Part shown: positions 51,086 to 61,666 of the stretch, piece after piece
How positions within the stretch are numbered: the stretch's first letter is position 1
How the letters are laid out: the number at the start of each line of letters is the position of its first letter
NCBI GenBank assembly: GCA_020633495.1
Contig: JACKDR010000002.1
Coordinates: 372,001-436,000, forward strand
Direction of reading: 5' to 3'
Length of the DNA stretch: 64,000 nt
From: Kofleriaceae bacterium
GTDB lineage: Bacteria; Myxococcota_A; Polyangia; Haliangiales; Haliangiaceae
The notes under the pieces: model-generated
Databases searched by the model: none
Told to the model about the DNA's origin: nothing
Seen by the model: only the letters and a program-made list of their open reading frames with translations
Program-made: the position numbers and the translations under genes

Positions 51086-51098
51086 TGGATCCGGCAGG

Positions 51099-52325
51099 AT
51101 GGCTCGCATGCTCGGCTCCAGCGGATTGCGGAAGCGGGTCGCGGCCCTCGGGCGCGACGTGCGGACCCTGTTCGACGACCTGCGCGGCGTGCACCCCTCG
51201 CCCCTGGTGGCGCGCCGGCCGGGACGCCACCCGGCGCCCACCGCGCCGGCGACGGCGGCGCCGTCCGCGACCAGCGCCGCGGCCCGGCCGCTGGTCGTCC
51301 GCGAGCTGCACCGCGAGACCCTCGACGCCCTCACGATCGTCCTGGCCGATCCGACCGGCGCGCCCATCCGGTTCGTGCCCGGCCAGTTCCTGACCCTGCT
51401 GGTCCCGATCGACGGCGAGACCGTCCGCCGCGCCTACTCGATCTGCTCCTCGGTCGACGACCCCGCGCAGGTCGCCGTGACCTGCAAGCGGGTCGCGGGC
51501 GGCAAGGTCTCGACCTGGCTGCACGAGCGGCTCGCGGTCGGCGACGTCCTGTCGGTGCTCGGCCCGTCCGGCGAGTTCACGGTCACGCCGGACCCGGCGA
51601 CCCGCCGCGACCTGCTGCTGATCGCCGGCGGCAGCGGCATCACCCCGATCATGGCCATCGTCCGCGCCGTGCTCGCGCACGAGCCTGACAGCCGGCTGAC
51701 CTTGATCTACGGCAACCGCACCGCCTCCGACGTCATCTTCCTCCCCGATCTCGACGCCCTGGTCGCCGCCCACCCCGGCCGCCTCGAGGTCCACCACGTC
51801 CTCGAGCGCGGCGTCGACGGCGACGGCGGCACGATCGCCGGCGCGCGGGTCGGCCGCCTCGATCGCGCCACCGTCGCCGCCGCGCTCGACGCCGTCGCCG
51901 ACCGCGTCGGCCCCGACGCCCACGTCTACGTCTGCGGCCCCACCGCCGCGATGGCCCAGGTCCGCGACGAGCTGACCGCGCGCGGCATCCCCGCCGCGCG
52001 CCGCCACGAGGAGCGCTTCGCGTCGCCCGAGCGCGGCGCCGGCGCCGCCGCCGCGCAGCGCCTGGTCCTGGCCCGCCCCGGCGGTGACGTCGACGTCGTC
52101 GTCCCGCCCGGCAGCACGATCCTCGACGCCGGCCTCGCCGCCGGCGTGCCCATGGAGTTCTCGTGCGCGATGGGCGGCTGTGGCGCGTGCGCCGTCGACC
52201 TCCGCGACGGCGAGGTCGAGCTCGACGAGCCCAACTGCCTGTCGCCCGAGGAGCGCGGCCGCGGCCGCATCCTGGCCTGCGTCGCCCGCCCGATGAGCCC
52301 GTGCACGGTCGTGGTGCCGCGATGA
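51099..52325 (+). CDS. Ferredoxin-NADP-reductase-type electron-transfer protein with [2Fe-2S] domain
   Basis: A 408-residue flavoprotein of the phenol hydroxylase/PaaE reductase type. Residues 65-165 bind FAD (RRAYSICSS), residues 170-300 bind NAD(P)H (LIAGGSGITPIMAIV, then VYVCGPTAAM), and residues 325-408 are a plant-type ferredoxin with C356, C361, C364 and C394. It would pass electrons from NAD(P)H to an oxygenase, presumably the diiron protein two genes down. The N-terminal 60 residues are a basic, Pro/Ala-rich extension. Its TGA overlaps the MerR start as ATGA. A dyad operator covers the predicted promoter. Confidence 0.88.
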   Translation: MARMLGSSGLRKRVAALGRDVRTLFDDLRGVHPSPLVARRPGRHPAPTAPATAAPSATSAAARPLVVRELHRETLDALTIVLADPTGAPIRFVPGQFLTLLVPIDGETVRRAYSICSSVDDPAQVAVTCKRVAGGKVSTWLHERLAVGDVLSVLGPSGEFTVTPDPATRRDLLLIAGGSGITPIMAIVRAVLAHEPDSRLTLIYGNRTASDVIFLPDLDALVAAHPGRLEVHHVLERGVDGDGGTIAGARVGRLDRATVAAALDAVADRVGPDAHVYVCGPTAAMAQVRDELTARGIPAARRHEERFASPERGAGAAAAQRLVLARPGGDVDVVVPPGSTILDAGLAAGVPMEFSCAMGGCGACAVDLRDGEVELDEPNCLSPEERGRGRILACVARPMSPCTVVVPR

Positions 52326-53112
52326 CCGCGCTCGTGCCCGACGCCGCCGTCACCGACGACGATCACGACGACGGCGCGGCGACGCCGCCCGAGGCGCCGC
52401 CGGTGTACCGCATGCGCGATCTGTGCGAGCAGACCGGGCTGTCGCGCCAGGCCATCCACTTCTACATCCAGCAGGGCCTGGTCCCCGAGGGCCGCAAGAC
52501 CGGCCGCAACATGGCCTACTACGGCCCCGAGCACGTCGAGCGCCTCGCGCTGATCCGCCGGCTCCAGGAGGAGCGCTACCTGCCGCTCAAGGCGATCCGC
52601 GCCCTGGTCGCCGGCGACACCCAGGGCCTGGCCCCGGCGCAGCGCACGCTGCTCACCGAGGTCGCGACCCGGGTCGGCGCCTCGCTCGGCGCCACCGCGC
52701 GCCCGACCATGGTCGACGGCGACGAGGCCTGCGCCCGCCACGGCGTCGCCCCCGCCGACCTGCGCCGCATGGTCGAGCTCGGCCTGGTCGCGGCGCGGCC
52801 GTCGCCGGCCGATCCCGCGAAGCTCGAGGTCTCGAACGAGTCGCTGTGGCTGCTCGACGTCTTCGGCCAGATGCGCGCGCTCGGCCTGTCGCCCGAGCTC
52901 GGGTTCTCGCCCGACGACCTCGTCGTCTACGAGGACACGGTCGCGACCCTGTTCCAGCGCGAGACCCAGCTGCTCGTCGATCGCTTCGCGGGCCTGCCGC
53001 CCGAGCGCGCCGCCCAGATGATCGAGCGCACGCTGCCGCTGATCCACGCGATCCTGATCCACTTCCACACCACCGCCGTGAAGAACTTCTTCGCCGCCCT
53101 GGAGCACACGCC

Positions 53113-53116
<4 letters not shown>
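52322..53116 (+). CDS. MerR-family transcriptional regulator
   Basis: A 264-residue regulator. After an acidic N-terminus, residues 29-100 are the MerR winged helix (YRMRDLCEQTGLSRQAIHFY, then GLVPEGRKTGRNMAYYGPEH and RLQEERYLPLKAIRAL). The remaining 160 residues are an all-helical effector domain, longer than in metal-sensing MerR proteins and lacking a Cys cluster, so a small organic ligand is more likely. The gene overlaps both neighbours by ATGA, placing the regulator inside the operon it probably controls through the dyad at 51064-51082. Confidence 0.88.
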
Positions 53117-54366
<1,250 letters not shown>

Positions 54367-54384
54367 CCGCGGCGGAACGACGAA

Positions 54385-54409
54385 CGCGCCGCTCGGTCGG
54401 AGCGGCGCG
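54385..54409. terminator. Bidirectional hairpin between convergent genes
   Basis: A perfect 10-bp stem, CGCGCCGCTC with GAGCGGCGCG, and a 5-base loop GGTCG. It lies 18 bases after the diiron gene stop and 41 bases after the DUF4397 gene stop on the other strand. There is no T-run. Confidence 0.6.
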
Positions 54410-54450
54410 TCCATCGTGCGGACCCGGCGCGCGGCGCGCCGACGTGCGCC

Positions 54451-55860
54451 TCAGTTGGGCGCGACCTCGGCGAGCGCCCACGGCGCCGCCGCGGTGTCGA
54501 TCGCGAACAGCCGGAACGGCTCCTGGTCGCCGACCGGCGACAGCGCCCCCGCGGCGACGACGAACGCGCGCTGGCCCGCGGTCAGCGGCACGTCGAAGGT
54601 GGCGACGGGCGAGCTCGAGCCCGCGGCGGCCACGCCCAGCGTGATCGTGCCGGCCGGCAGCGCCAGGCCGGCGCCGTCGGTCTGCTCGGCGAACGCGAGG
54701 TCCTGCACCGGCGCCGGCGCCGCCATCTCGAGGCCGGTCAGCGGCCCGACGTCGACCGCGGGTGCGTCCGGCGACGCGTGGATCACCGCGACGCGGGCGC
54801 CGGCGTCACCGAGCGCGAAGGCGTCGGCCGCGTAGATCGGCTGGAACGGCTCCTCGCCGGCACCGACGAAGCCGCTGGCGATCGCCAGGTAGCGCTCGCC
54901 GGCGGCCAGCGCGGGCGTGGTGATCGTCGCCGCGGTCGTGGTCGTGCCGGCGACGTTGACGTCGAGGTCGTAGCTGCCGGGCGGCACCTGGATGGGCGCC
55001 GACAGCTCGCCGAACGCGAGGTTCTGGGCGAGCGCCGCGCCACCGGCGAGGACGTCGACCGCCGGCGCGTCGGGCGAGCCGTGGAAGACGTAGACGCTGG
55101 GGTCCTGCTTGATCGCGGTGATCGTCCCGGCGTCGCCGACCGCGAGCAGCGCGAAGCCGGTGGCCTGGCGCGGCAGGTCGCCGAGGTTGCCCGACGCGAT
55201 CACGTACAGCTCGGCGCCCGCGGGCAGCGGCGGGGTCGTGAACGAGGTCACCCGGGTCAGCGGGTCGCCGGCCCAGATGCCGATCGGCAGCGCCTGCCCC
55301 GCGGGCAGCGCGACCCCGGTCGCGCCGGTGTCGGCGAAGCGATCCAGCGCCGCGATCTCCGGGCTGCCGTCGTTGCCGACGTCGATCGCGACCGTCGGCG
55401 CGTCCGCCGAGGCGTGGACGATCCGCACGATCGCCTCGTCGGCGCCCGGCGCGGCGAAGCCGTCGGCCAGCGGGATGACGCGGAAGCGATCGGCGGCGTC
55501 GGTCGATCCCAGGTAGCCGGCGGCCAGCGCCGTGACGTGGGCGTCGGCGGCGAGGTCGAGCGGGCCGGTCGTGTACGCCGGCGCGCTGTCGGCGGCGGCG
55601 CCGGCGGCGCGCACCTCGAGGTCGTAGGTGCCCTCGTCGACCTCGAGCGTCGCGGAGGTCTCGCCGTAGGCGAGATCCTCGACGAGCGGGGTCGTGCTGC
55701 CGGCGGCGTAGACGTCGACGGCGGGGGCGTCGGGCGAGGCGTGGACGACGCGGATCGTCGCCTTGCCCGCAGGGGTGGGGTCACCGGGGTCGTCGTCGCC
55801 GCACGCGGCGACGGGGATCACTGCGAGGGACAGCAGGACGGAGGGCATCAGGTGGCGCAT
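54451..55860 (-). CDS. Lipoprotein with four DUF4397 repeats
   Basis: A 469-residue lipoprotein (SLAVIPVAA then C at about residue 20). The mature part is four tandem DUF4397 domains, each with the repeated motif HASPDAPAVDV or a close variant (VVHASPDAPAVDVYAAG, IVHASADAPTVAIDVG, VFHGSPDAPAVDVLAGG, VIHASPDAPAVDVGPL), followed by an FAE/YGE-type strand. The domain is Ig-like and its function is unknown; it is typical of surface proteins. The ATG at 55860 follows AAGGAG by about 8 bases. The 55861-56098 interval upstream has only GC-rich sequence without a gene. Confidence 0.85.
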   Translation of the reverse strand: MRHLMPSVLLSLAVIPVAACGDDDPGDPTPAGKATIRVVHASPDAPAVDVYAAGSTTPLVEDLAYGETSATLEVDEGTYDLEVRAAGAAADSAPAYTTGPLDLAADAHVTALAAGYLGSTDAADRFRVIPLADGFAAPGADEAIVRIVHASADAPTVAIDVGNDGSPEIAALDRFADTGATGVALPAGQALPIGIWAGDPLTRVTSFTTPPLPAGAELYVIASGNLGDLPRQATGFALLAVGDAGTITAIKQDPSVYVFHGSPDAPAVDVLAGGAALAQNLAFGELSAPIQVPPGSYDLDVNVAGTTTTAATITTPALAAGERYLAIASGFVGAGEEPFQPIYAADAFALGDAGARVAVIHASPDAPAVDVGPLTGLEMAAPAPVQDLAFAEQTDGAGLALPAGTITLGVAAAGSSSPVATFDVPLTAGQRAFVVAAGALSPVGDQEPFRLFAIDTAAAPWALAEVAPN

Positions 55861-56098
55861 GTCGAGCTCCTTGAAGGCTAGGTACCGGGGGAGGCTCGCC
55901 ACCGCGCGGACGCACGGGCCCGGGACGGCGCGCGGAGGGTCGCGCCGTTCGTGGTCGTACGTGCCACACGTGGACGAGCGAACCCTGGGACGCCGAGCCC
56001 CGCGGGTCGGTTACGCGTCGTCGTCGTCGTCGCGTCGCGCGCGTCGCGCGCGGCTCGCGTCGCCTGCACGGCGACCGCGTCGCGCGCGGCCCGCGCGC

Positions 56099-56740
56099 TC
56101 AGGCCCGGACGAACGGGTTGGCCCGCGCCTCGTCGCCGAGCGTCGTCGTCGGGCCGTGGCCCGGGATCACGACGGCGTCGAGGTCGCGCGTGTACAGCCG
56201 CTCGCGGATCGACGTCATCAGGGTGCGGCTGTCGCCGCCGGGCAGGTCGGTGCGGCCGACGCTGCGCCGGAACAGGGTGTCGCCCGCGAACACCAGCGTG
56301 CGCTCGCCGGGCTGCTCGACCTCGAAGCACAGCGAGCCCGGGGTGTGGCCCGGCGTGTGGATCACCAGGGCGCTGCGCTTGCCGAGGGTGACGACGTCGC
56401 CGTCGCCGAGGTAGCGGTCGACCGGGAGCACCGGCTGGACCTTCCACCCGAACATCGCCGCCTGCACCTCGATGCCGTCGTAGAGGAACAGATCGTCGCG
56501 GTGCAGGCAGATGTCGCCGCCGTGCGCTTGCTTGACGTCGCGCGTGGCGTGGATGTGATCGAGGTGGGCGTGGGTGTGGATGATCGCCTTCACCGTCAGG
56601 TCGTAGCTGGCGATGATCTCGGCGATGCGCTCGGTCTCGCCGCCCGGGTCGATGACCACCGCGTCCTTGGTGTCGCCGCAGGCGATGATCGTGCAGTTGC
56701 ACTCGAAGGGACCGGCCGGGAACGTCTCGCGGAGCAGCAC
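56099..56740 (-). CDS. MBL-fold hydrolase (glyoxalase II-like)
   Basis: A 213-residue metallo-beta-lactamase-fold enzyme. The metal-binding motif THAHLDHIH (HxHxDH) is complete, followed by HTPGHTPGSLCFEV, FAGDTLFRRSVGRTDLPGG and the final His in VIPGHGPTTTLGDEA. The length fits the short YcbL/GloB-like group that hydrolyses glutathione or other thioesters. TAGACC lies exactly 6 bases before the GTG at 56740. Transcribed alone. The next stretch to the right, 56741-57122, has no recognised gene. Confidence 0.9.
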   Translation of the reverse strand: MLLRETFPAGPFECNCTIIACGDTKDAVVIDPGGETERIAEIIASYDLTVKAIIHTHAHLDHIHATRDVKQAHGGDICLHRDDLFLYDGIEVQAAMFGWKVQPVLPVDRYLGDGDVVTLGKRSALVIHTPGHTPGSLCFEVEQPGERTLVFAGDTLFRRSVGRTDLPGGDSRTLMTSIRERLYTRDLDAVVIPGHGPTTTLGDEARANPFVRA

Positions 56741-56746
56741 CGGGCA

Positions 56747-56752
56747 GGTCTA
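56747..56752 (-). promoter_or_regulatory. Predicted -10 element (leaderless) for the MBL gene
   Basis: TAGACC on the reverse strand ends 6 bases before the GTG at 56740. Confidence 0.45.
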
Positions 56753-56929
56753 CCGCGATCGCCGCGGCGGCGCGACGGGCCGCCGGGCCCGCCGGCCCGC
56801 CGGGCCCGCCTGCCGGCCGGGCCCGCACGCCCGACCGGGGCATCGGCCGCGGCCGGGGCCGGCCGGGGGATCGGCACGGGATCGGCGCGACCTCACGGTG
56901 AGCGGCCCTCATCTTGCGGTCCGATCGGT

Positions 56930-57122
56930 CCGACCTTTCGGTCGCCGGCCGTCGCGACGAGCCTGAAAACGCCAGCTTGAAAGCAACCCCGGAGCGCCCC
57001 CGGGGGGACCCCAACGATGACGAGCAGTCAGGCACTCCGGACCAGATAAGCCACCTGGATTACTAAAGAAAACGGGCTCGACGTCGGCCGGTCACGAACT
57101 TGACAATATTTCCGTTTCGGCA
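56930..57122. other. AT-richer, possibly structured non-coding stretch
   Basis: This segment departs from the local base composition. It holds a CCCCCGGGGGG hairpin core near 56995-57006, then sequence with several A-runs (TACTAAAGAAAACGG at 57061-57075) and CTTGACAATATTTCCG (57099-57114). No protein gene is seen. It does not fold as a tRNA by eye (no T-arm). A small RNA or promoter region is possible. Confidence 0.3.
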
Positions 57123-57269
57123 ATGCTCCGGCTCGTGACTGGAAGAACCAACGCCTCGAGCACCGAGCCCGCGAGCCGCCGCGTCAGCAGCGGCAGCGTG
57201 AGCCTCGGCACCATCGCGATGGCCCTGGCGGCCCTCACGATGGCCGTGCTCAGCCACTTCATCATCTGA
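57123..57269 (+). CDS. Possible 48-residue small membrane protein
   Basis: An open frame from ATG 57123 to TGA 57267-57269. The N-terminal half is polar and basic (MLRLVTGRTNASST, then SRRVSSG); the C-terminal half is one hydrophobic helix (LGTIAMALAALTMAVLSHFII). Tail-anchored small proteins look like this. Against it: no ribosome site, no good -10 hexamer at the usual distance, and a length at which chance frames are common in this GC range. It is listed because the hydrophobic pattern is good and the upstream DNA is unusual. Confidence 0.3.
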   Translation: MLRLVTGRTNASSTEPASRRVSSGSVSLGTIAMALAALTMAVLSHFII

Positions 57270-57306
57270 AGCGCGCGGCGATCGAGGCGCCCCGCTGTGG
57301 CACGGG

Positions 57307-57744
57307 TCACGGCCGGAAGCGCGCCCAGTCGCCGCCCGGCACCGGCACGCCGTCGTCGGCGAGCCGCGGATCCGCGAGCAGGTAGCACCAGGCCCAGATC
57401 CCGGCGCCCTCCGCCGCGCGGTCCCCGTCGCCGTCGTCGGTCCGCTCGATGCGCCGGAGCACCCGCACGAAGTCACCGCCCTCGTAGGCGTCGAGCAGCG
57501 CGAACGCGGCCGCCAGGTCGGTCAGCGTCAGCAGCTCGCCGACCACCGGCCCGGGGCCGTCGTCCAGCAACCCCGGGTAGTCGGCGAAGCCGATCAGCCG
57601 GCCGGTGGTCCGCGCCGGCACGCTCGCCACCACGTGGTCCTGGATCAGCGACCGCGCCGGCTGCCCGGTGCGCAGCGATCCGTAGACGAACAGACGATCG
57701 ACCACGTCATGGATCGCGCTCGCGTACCCCGGCTTCGTCGCCAC
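57307..57744 (-). CDS. Gamma-glutamylcyclotransferase-like (AIG2/GGCT) protein
   Basis: A 145-residue protein with the GGCT-fold signature RLFVYGSLRTGQPARSLI near the N-terminus, then GRLIGFADYPGLLDDGPGPVVGELL and LDAYEGGDFVRVL, where the Glu of YEG is the usual catalytic acid. Such enzymes cyclise gamma-glutamyl peptides to 5-oxoproline or process gamma-glutamylamines. It follows cobT by 28 bases on the same strand but has TACAAC exactly 6 bases before its GTG, so it may be expressed both ways. Confidence 0.8.
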   Translation of the reverse strand: MATKPGYASAIHDVVDRLFVYGSLRTGQPARSLIQDHVVASVPARTTGRLIGFADYPGLLDDGPGPVVGELLTLTDLAAAFALLDAYEGGDFVRVLRRIERTDDGDGDRAAEGAGIWAWCYLLADPRLADDGVPVPGGDWARFRP

Positions 57745-57750
57745 GCGCGG

Positions 57751-57756
57751 GTTGTA
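57751..57756 (-). promoter_or_regulatory. Predicted -10 element (leaderless) for the GGCT gene
   Basis: TACAAC on the reverse strand ends 6 bases before the GTG at 57744. Confidence 0.4.
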
Positions 57757-57772
57757 GCGCGGCGCCGCCGCG

Positions 57773-58750
57773 TCACGCCAGCAGCCGCGCGGCGCCGTCG
57801 ATCAGGCCCAGCGCCAGCGCCGCCCCGGCGCCCTCGCCGCTGCCGACCCCGAGCGCGAACAGGGGTGACAGGCCCAGCGCCGCCAGGGCGCGGCGGTGCG
57901 ACGGCCGGGTGCCGCCGTGGGCGGCGATCAGGTACGCCGGCACCGCCGGCGCCAGCCGCGCCGCCACCAGCGCCGCCGCCGACGTGCCGTGATCCTCGAG
58001 CACCACCGGCACGTCCATCGACGCCGCCGCCAGGATCACGCCGGTGAGGAACGCCAGGTCGCCGCCGCCCAGCGCGGCCAGGACCTCGAGCGGCTCGGTC
58101 ACCGGCCCGGCCGCGGCCAGCGCGGCGGCGACGTCGGCGCGGTCGGCGTCGCCGGCGACCTCGTCGAGCGCGACCCCGGCGAGCCGCGCCACCACCGCCG
58201 CCGCCGCGACCTCGGCGCCGGGCGCGACGTGGCCCAGCGCCAGGACGTCGAGGCCGTCGTCGGCCAGCGCGGTGGCGACCGCGACCCCGCTCTGGACCGC
58301 GAGCAGGACGTCGACCGGGGTGCTGGCGGCGCCGACCGTGACGTCGGCGGCGCCGCGCCCCGACGACATCCGGATGACCGACGCCGGCAGGGCCGCGCGG
58401 GTCGCCAGCCCGGCCTCGACCAGGACCACGCGAGCGCCCGCGGCGCGGGCCGCGGCCGCCACCGCGGCGTCGCCGGCGTCGATGGCGCGGGCCGCGATCA
58501 CCGCGGGGTGGGCGTCGCCGAGGTCGACGCCGGGATCGGCGCAGCCGTGCTCGGCGAGCACGACGATCAGCGCCTTGCGCGCGGTGCGCGGCGCCGGCGC
58601 GTGGCGGGCCGCCGCGAGCCGGATCGCGAGCTCGGCCAGCGACCCGGGCTCGGGGTTGCCCAGGCGCAGCCGCGCGCCGGCGGCCTGGGCCTCGCTGCCC
58701 GGCGAGATCGCGGCGATGACGTGGTCGATCACGGCGCGTGGTCCGCTCAT
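57773..58750 (-). CDS. cobT: Nicotinate-nucleotide--dimethylbenzimidazole phosphoribosyltransferase
   Basis: A 325-residue enzyme that makes alpha-ribazole phosphate for the lower ligand of cobalamin from nicotinate mononucleotide and dimethylbenzimidazole. Family features: LAELAIRLAAARHA, VVLAEHGCADPGVDL, an LGHV segment, VLEDHGTSAAALVAARL and the C-terminal GVGSGEGAGAALAL, whose Glu is the catalytic base. The start overlaps the btuC stop as ATGA. Its place in the uptake operon suggests salvage of incomplete corrinoids (cobinamide) rather than full synthesis; other synthesis genes are not seen here. Confidence 0.88.
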   Translation of the reverse strand: MSGPRAVIDHVIAAISPGSEAQAAGARLRLGNPEPGSLAELAIRLAAARHAPAPRTARKALIVVLAEHGCADPGVDLGDAHPAVIAARAIDAGDAAVAAAARAAGARVVLVEAGLATRAALPASVIRMSSGRGAADVTVGAASTPVDVLLAVQSGVAVATALADDGLDVLALGHVAPGAEVAAAAVVARLAGVALDEVAGDADRADVAAALAAAGPVTEPLEVLAALGGGDLAFLTGVILAAASMDVPVVLEDHGTSAAALVAARLAPAVPAYLIAAHGGTRPSHRRALAALGLSPLFALGVGSGEGAGAALALGLIDGAARLLA

Positions 58751-59814
58751 CCGCCCCCCCACAGCTGGGCGCCGCGCTTGCCGCGCACCAGGATCATCAG
58801 GAAGAACGGCGCGCCCAGCAGCGCCGTCACGATGCCCACCGGCAGCTGCGCCGGCGCGATCGCCAGCCGCGCGAAGGTGTCGCACAGGACCAGCAGCGCG
58901 CCGCCGGCCAGCATCGACGCCGGCAACAGCACCCGGTGGTCGGGGCCGACCAGGGCGCGCAGCGCGTGCGGCACCATCAGGCCGACGAAGCCGATCGGCC
59001 CGCCGATCGCGATGCTGGCGCCGACCAGCAGCGACGCGGCGATGAACACCAGCGACTGGGCGCGCCCGACCGAGACCCCGACCGACGCCGCGGCCTCGGC
59101 GCCGGCGGCCAGCGCGTTGAGATCGCGGGCCAAGGACAGCAGGATCAGCAGGCCGATCCCGATCGCGACGCCGGCGCGCAGCAGCGTGCCGTAGCGGACG
59201 ACCTCGAAGCCGCCCATCATCCAGCGCACCATCCGGCTGACCTCGGCGAACTCGGCGGTGTACTGGACCAGCATCGACGCCGCCGCGCACAGCATCGCGA
59301 CGGTGACGCCGGCCAGCAGCAGGGTCGCCGGCGGCAGCGACCGGCCGACCCGGCCCAGGCGCCACACCACCGTGACCGAGGCGGCGGCGCCGAACAGCGC
59401 CGCGACCCCGACGCCGGTGCCGCCGAGCACGCCGTCGAGGCCGAGCCGGATCGCCAGCACCGCCGCCAGCGACGACCCCGACGAGATCCCGAGGGTGAAC
59501 GGCTCGGCCAGCGGGTTGCGCAGCAGCGCCTGGAACGCGCAGCCGGCGGCGGCCAGCGCGGCGCCGACCATCATCGCGGCCAGCGCGCGCGGCAGGCGGG
59601 CCAGCACGAAGACCTGGTGATCGGTGGCGTCGGGGTCGCCGATCGCCGACAGATCGATCCACGTGAAGTGGCGGCCGCTGCGGGTCATCTCGACCCCGAG
59701 CAGCGGCGCGAGCAGGGTGACCGCGGCGGCGACCACGAGGCAGCCGCCGAGCGCGGCGATCAGCCGGCCGCGGGTCAGGCGCGGCGCGCGCCGGGTCGCC
59801 AGGAAGCCGCTCAC
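58747..59814 (-). CDS. btuC: FecCD/BtuC-type ABC transporter permease
   Basis: A 355-residue inner-membrane permease with about ten helices. Signatures: RLPRALAAMMVGAALAAAGCAFQALLRNPLAEPFTLG near residue 75-110 and the conserved GPIGFVGLMVPHALRALVGPDHR near residue 270. The family carries iron-siderophores, heme or cobalamin. The adjacent cobT and the B12-dependent reductase argue for corrinoids, hence the symbol, but sequence alone does not fix the substrate. Start GTG at 59814, 25 bases after btuD; overlaps cobT by 4 bases. Confidence 0.85.
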   Translation of the reverse strand: MSGFLATRRAPRLTRGRLIAALGGCLVVAAAVTLLAPLLGVEMTRSGRHFTWIDLSAIGDPDATDHQVFVLARLPRALAAMMVGAALAAAGCAFQALLRNPLAEPFTLGISSGSSLAAVLAIRLGLDGVLGGTGVGVAALFGAAASVTVVWRLGRVGRSLPPATLLLAGVTVAMLCAAASMLVQYTAEFAEVSRMVRWMMGGFEVVRYGTLLRAGVAIGIGLLILLSLARDLNALAAGAEAAASVGVSVGRAQSLVFIAASLLVGASIAIGGPIGFVGLMVPHALRALVGPDHRVLLPASMLAGGALLVLCDTFARLAIAPAQLPVGIVTALLGAPFFLMILVRGKRGAQLWGGG

Positions 59815-59839
59815 CGCCGGCCTCGCCGCCGCGGCGCGG

Positions 59840-60604
<765 letters not shown>

Positions 60605-60610
60605 CCCTCG

Positions 60611-60616
60611 CTCTTA
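60611..60616 (-). promoter_or_regulatory. Predicted -10 element (leaderless) for btuD
   Basis: TAAGAG on the reverse strand ends 6 bases before the GTG at 60604. It would give a btuDC-cobT transcript independent of btuF. Confidence 0.4.
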
Positions 60617-60629
60617 GCACGCGCCAGAC

Positions 60630-60672
60630 CCGGATCGGGCACGGGCACGGGCACGGGCACGGGCACGGGCAC
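60630..60672 (+). repeat. GGGCAC hexanucleotide repeat
   Basis: Six or so GGGCAC units in a row between btuF and btuD (reverse-strand transcript). This is a simple microsatellite that could vary in length and change spacing in the operon. Confidence 0.6.
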
Positions 60673-60691
60673 GGAGACCCGGACCCGCGGC

Positions 60692-61633
60692 TCAGGGATA
60701 GAGGGCGGCGGCGAGGCGCTCGAGCGCGAGGTCGACGCGCGGCGATGGCGCCAGGAAGTACGGCTCGTGCAGGACCACGACCCGGCCGGCGGCGACCGCG
60801 GGCACCGACGCGACATCGGCCCAGTCGGCGGCGACGCGCGCCGGATCGGCGACGTACGAGGCGTCGATGATGACGTCGGGCGCGGCGCGCAGGATCTCCT
60901 CGGGCGAGATCTTGGGGTACCGGACGCCGCTGGCCGACAGGACGTTGCTGGCGCCGAGCAGCGCGACCAGATCGTCGAGCCAGCTGCCGGTGCCGGCGGC
61001 GACCATGTTGCCCAGGCCGCCGACCTCGCGATCGATGACCAGCAGCACCCGCGGCGGCGCGCCGTGGCGCCGGGTCGCCGCGGCGTCGACCGCGGCGTCG
61101 ATGCGCACGACCGCGGCCCGCGCCGCGTCGGCGCGATCCAGCCGCTCACCGACCGCGACCAGGCCGCGGCGCACGTCGTCGAGCCCGTGCATGTCGCACT
61201 GCAAGGTCGCGATCCCGGCGTCGCGCAGCGAGGCCTCGAGATCGGCGTGGACGTCGTCGGCGATGACCAGCTGCGGGCGCAGCCGCAGGATCGCCTCGAG
61301 GTTCGGGCTCAGAAACGACCCGACCCGCGGCAGGTCGGCGACCTCGGGCGGGTAGGTCGAGAAGTCGTCGACCCCGACCAGGGTCGCGCCGGCGCCGACC
61401 GCGGCCACCAGCTCGGTCGCCGTGGGTGTGAGCGTGATCACCCGGTGCGGGGCGGTCGCAGCCGCGCCGCCGTCGTCCACTCCCGGGCGGCTGTCACCGC
61501 GCCGACCGCAGGCTGTCACGATCCACAGCGCGGTCAGGAGGGCGGCGATCTTCGCGAGGCCAACCCTCCCTTTGATCCCACCTCCGGGAGGATCTCCACT
61601 TTTTTGCGGGGTGGAGATCTGCCCGTGACGCAC
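60692..61633 (-). CDS. btuF: Periplasmic corrinoid-binding lipoprotein
   Basis: A 313-residue protein if started at the GTG at 61633. The hydrophobic signal (IAALLTALWIVTA then C) is followed by the two-lobed BtuF/FepB fold: HRVITLTPTATELVAAVGAG, VGVDDFSTYPPEVADLPRVG, LRPQLVIAD and later APDVIIDASYVADPA. It captures the substrate and delivers it to BtuCD. The start is odd. GTG 61633 and 61678 both put 30 or more polar residues before the signal peptide, whereas an ATC at 61576 preceded by GGAGGTGGG would give a normal 22-residue signal. A 9-bp hairpin (61591-61619) lies in this region. Confidence 0.82.
   Translation of the reverse strand: MRHGQISTPQKSGDPPGGGIKGRVGLAKIAALLTALWIVTACGRRGDSRPGVDDGGAAATAPHRVITLTPTATELVAAVGAGATLVGVDDFSTYPPEVADLPRVGSFLSPNLEAILRLRPQLVIADDVHADLEASLRDAGIATLQCDMHGLDDVRRGLVAVGERLDRADAARAAVVRIDAAVDAAATRRHGAPPRVLLVIDREVGGLGNMVAAGTGSWLDDLVALLGASNVLSASGVRYPKISPEEILRAAPDVIIDASYVADPARVAADWADVASVPAVAAGRVVVLHEPYFLAPSPRVDLALERLAAALYP
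61591..61619 (-). promoter_or_regulatory. Hairpin near the btuF start
   Basis: GATCTCCAC (61591-61599) pairs with GTGGAGATC (61611-61619) across an 11-base loop with six T (forward strand). It immediately precedes a CTCCCGGAGG segment that can hide the GGAGG site on the btuF transcript. It may regulate translation. Confidence 0.4.
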
Positions 61634-61666
61634 AGCGGCGCCGGGTTTGGCACGGGATACACAGCG

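Larger units (their letters stand above)
50487..51098. other. Intergenic region rich in palindromes and tandem repeats
   Basis: Beyond the 33-bp array, this region has three copies of the hairpin GGGTGTC-x-GACACCC: near 50539-50560, 50696-50713 and 50987-51004. 51030-51045 holds GATCAC-TAGG-GTGATC, and 51064-51082 is an operator-like dyad of the next gene. No gene is credible; reverse-strand open frames encode only an 11-residue repeat (IINPGGAATRP). Confidence 0.7.

Noticed and set aside
56930..57110. tRNA gene
   Set aside because: No T-arm consensus, no 7-bp acceptor stem and no anticodon arm could be drawn.
57100..57128. TTGACA as a -35 box for the 48-residue frame
   Set aside because: The position 17 bases downstream is ATGCTC, not a -10 element.
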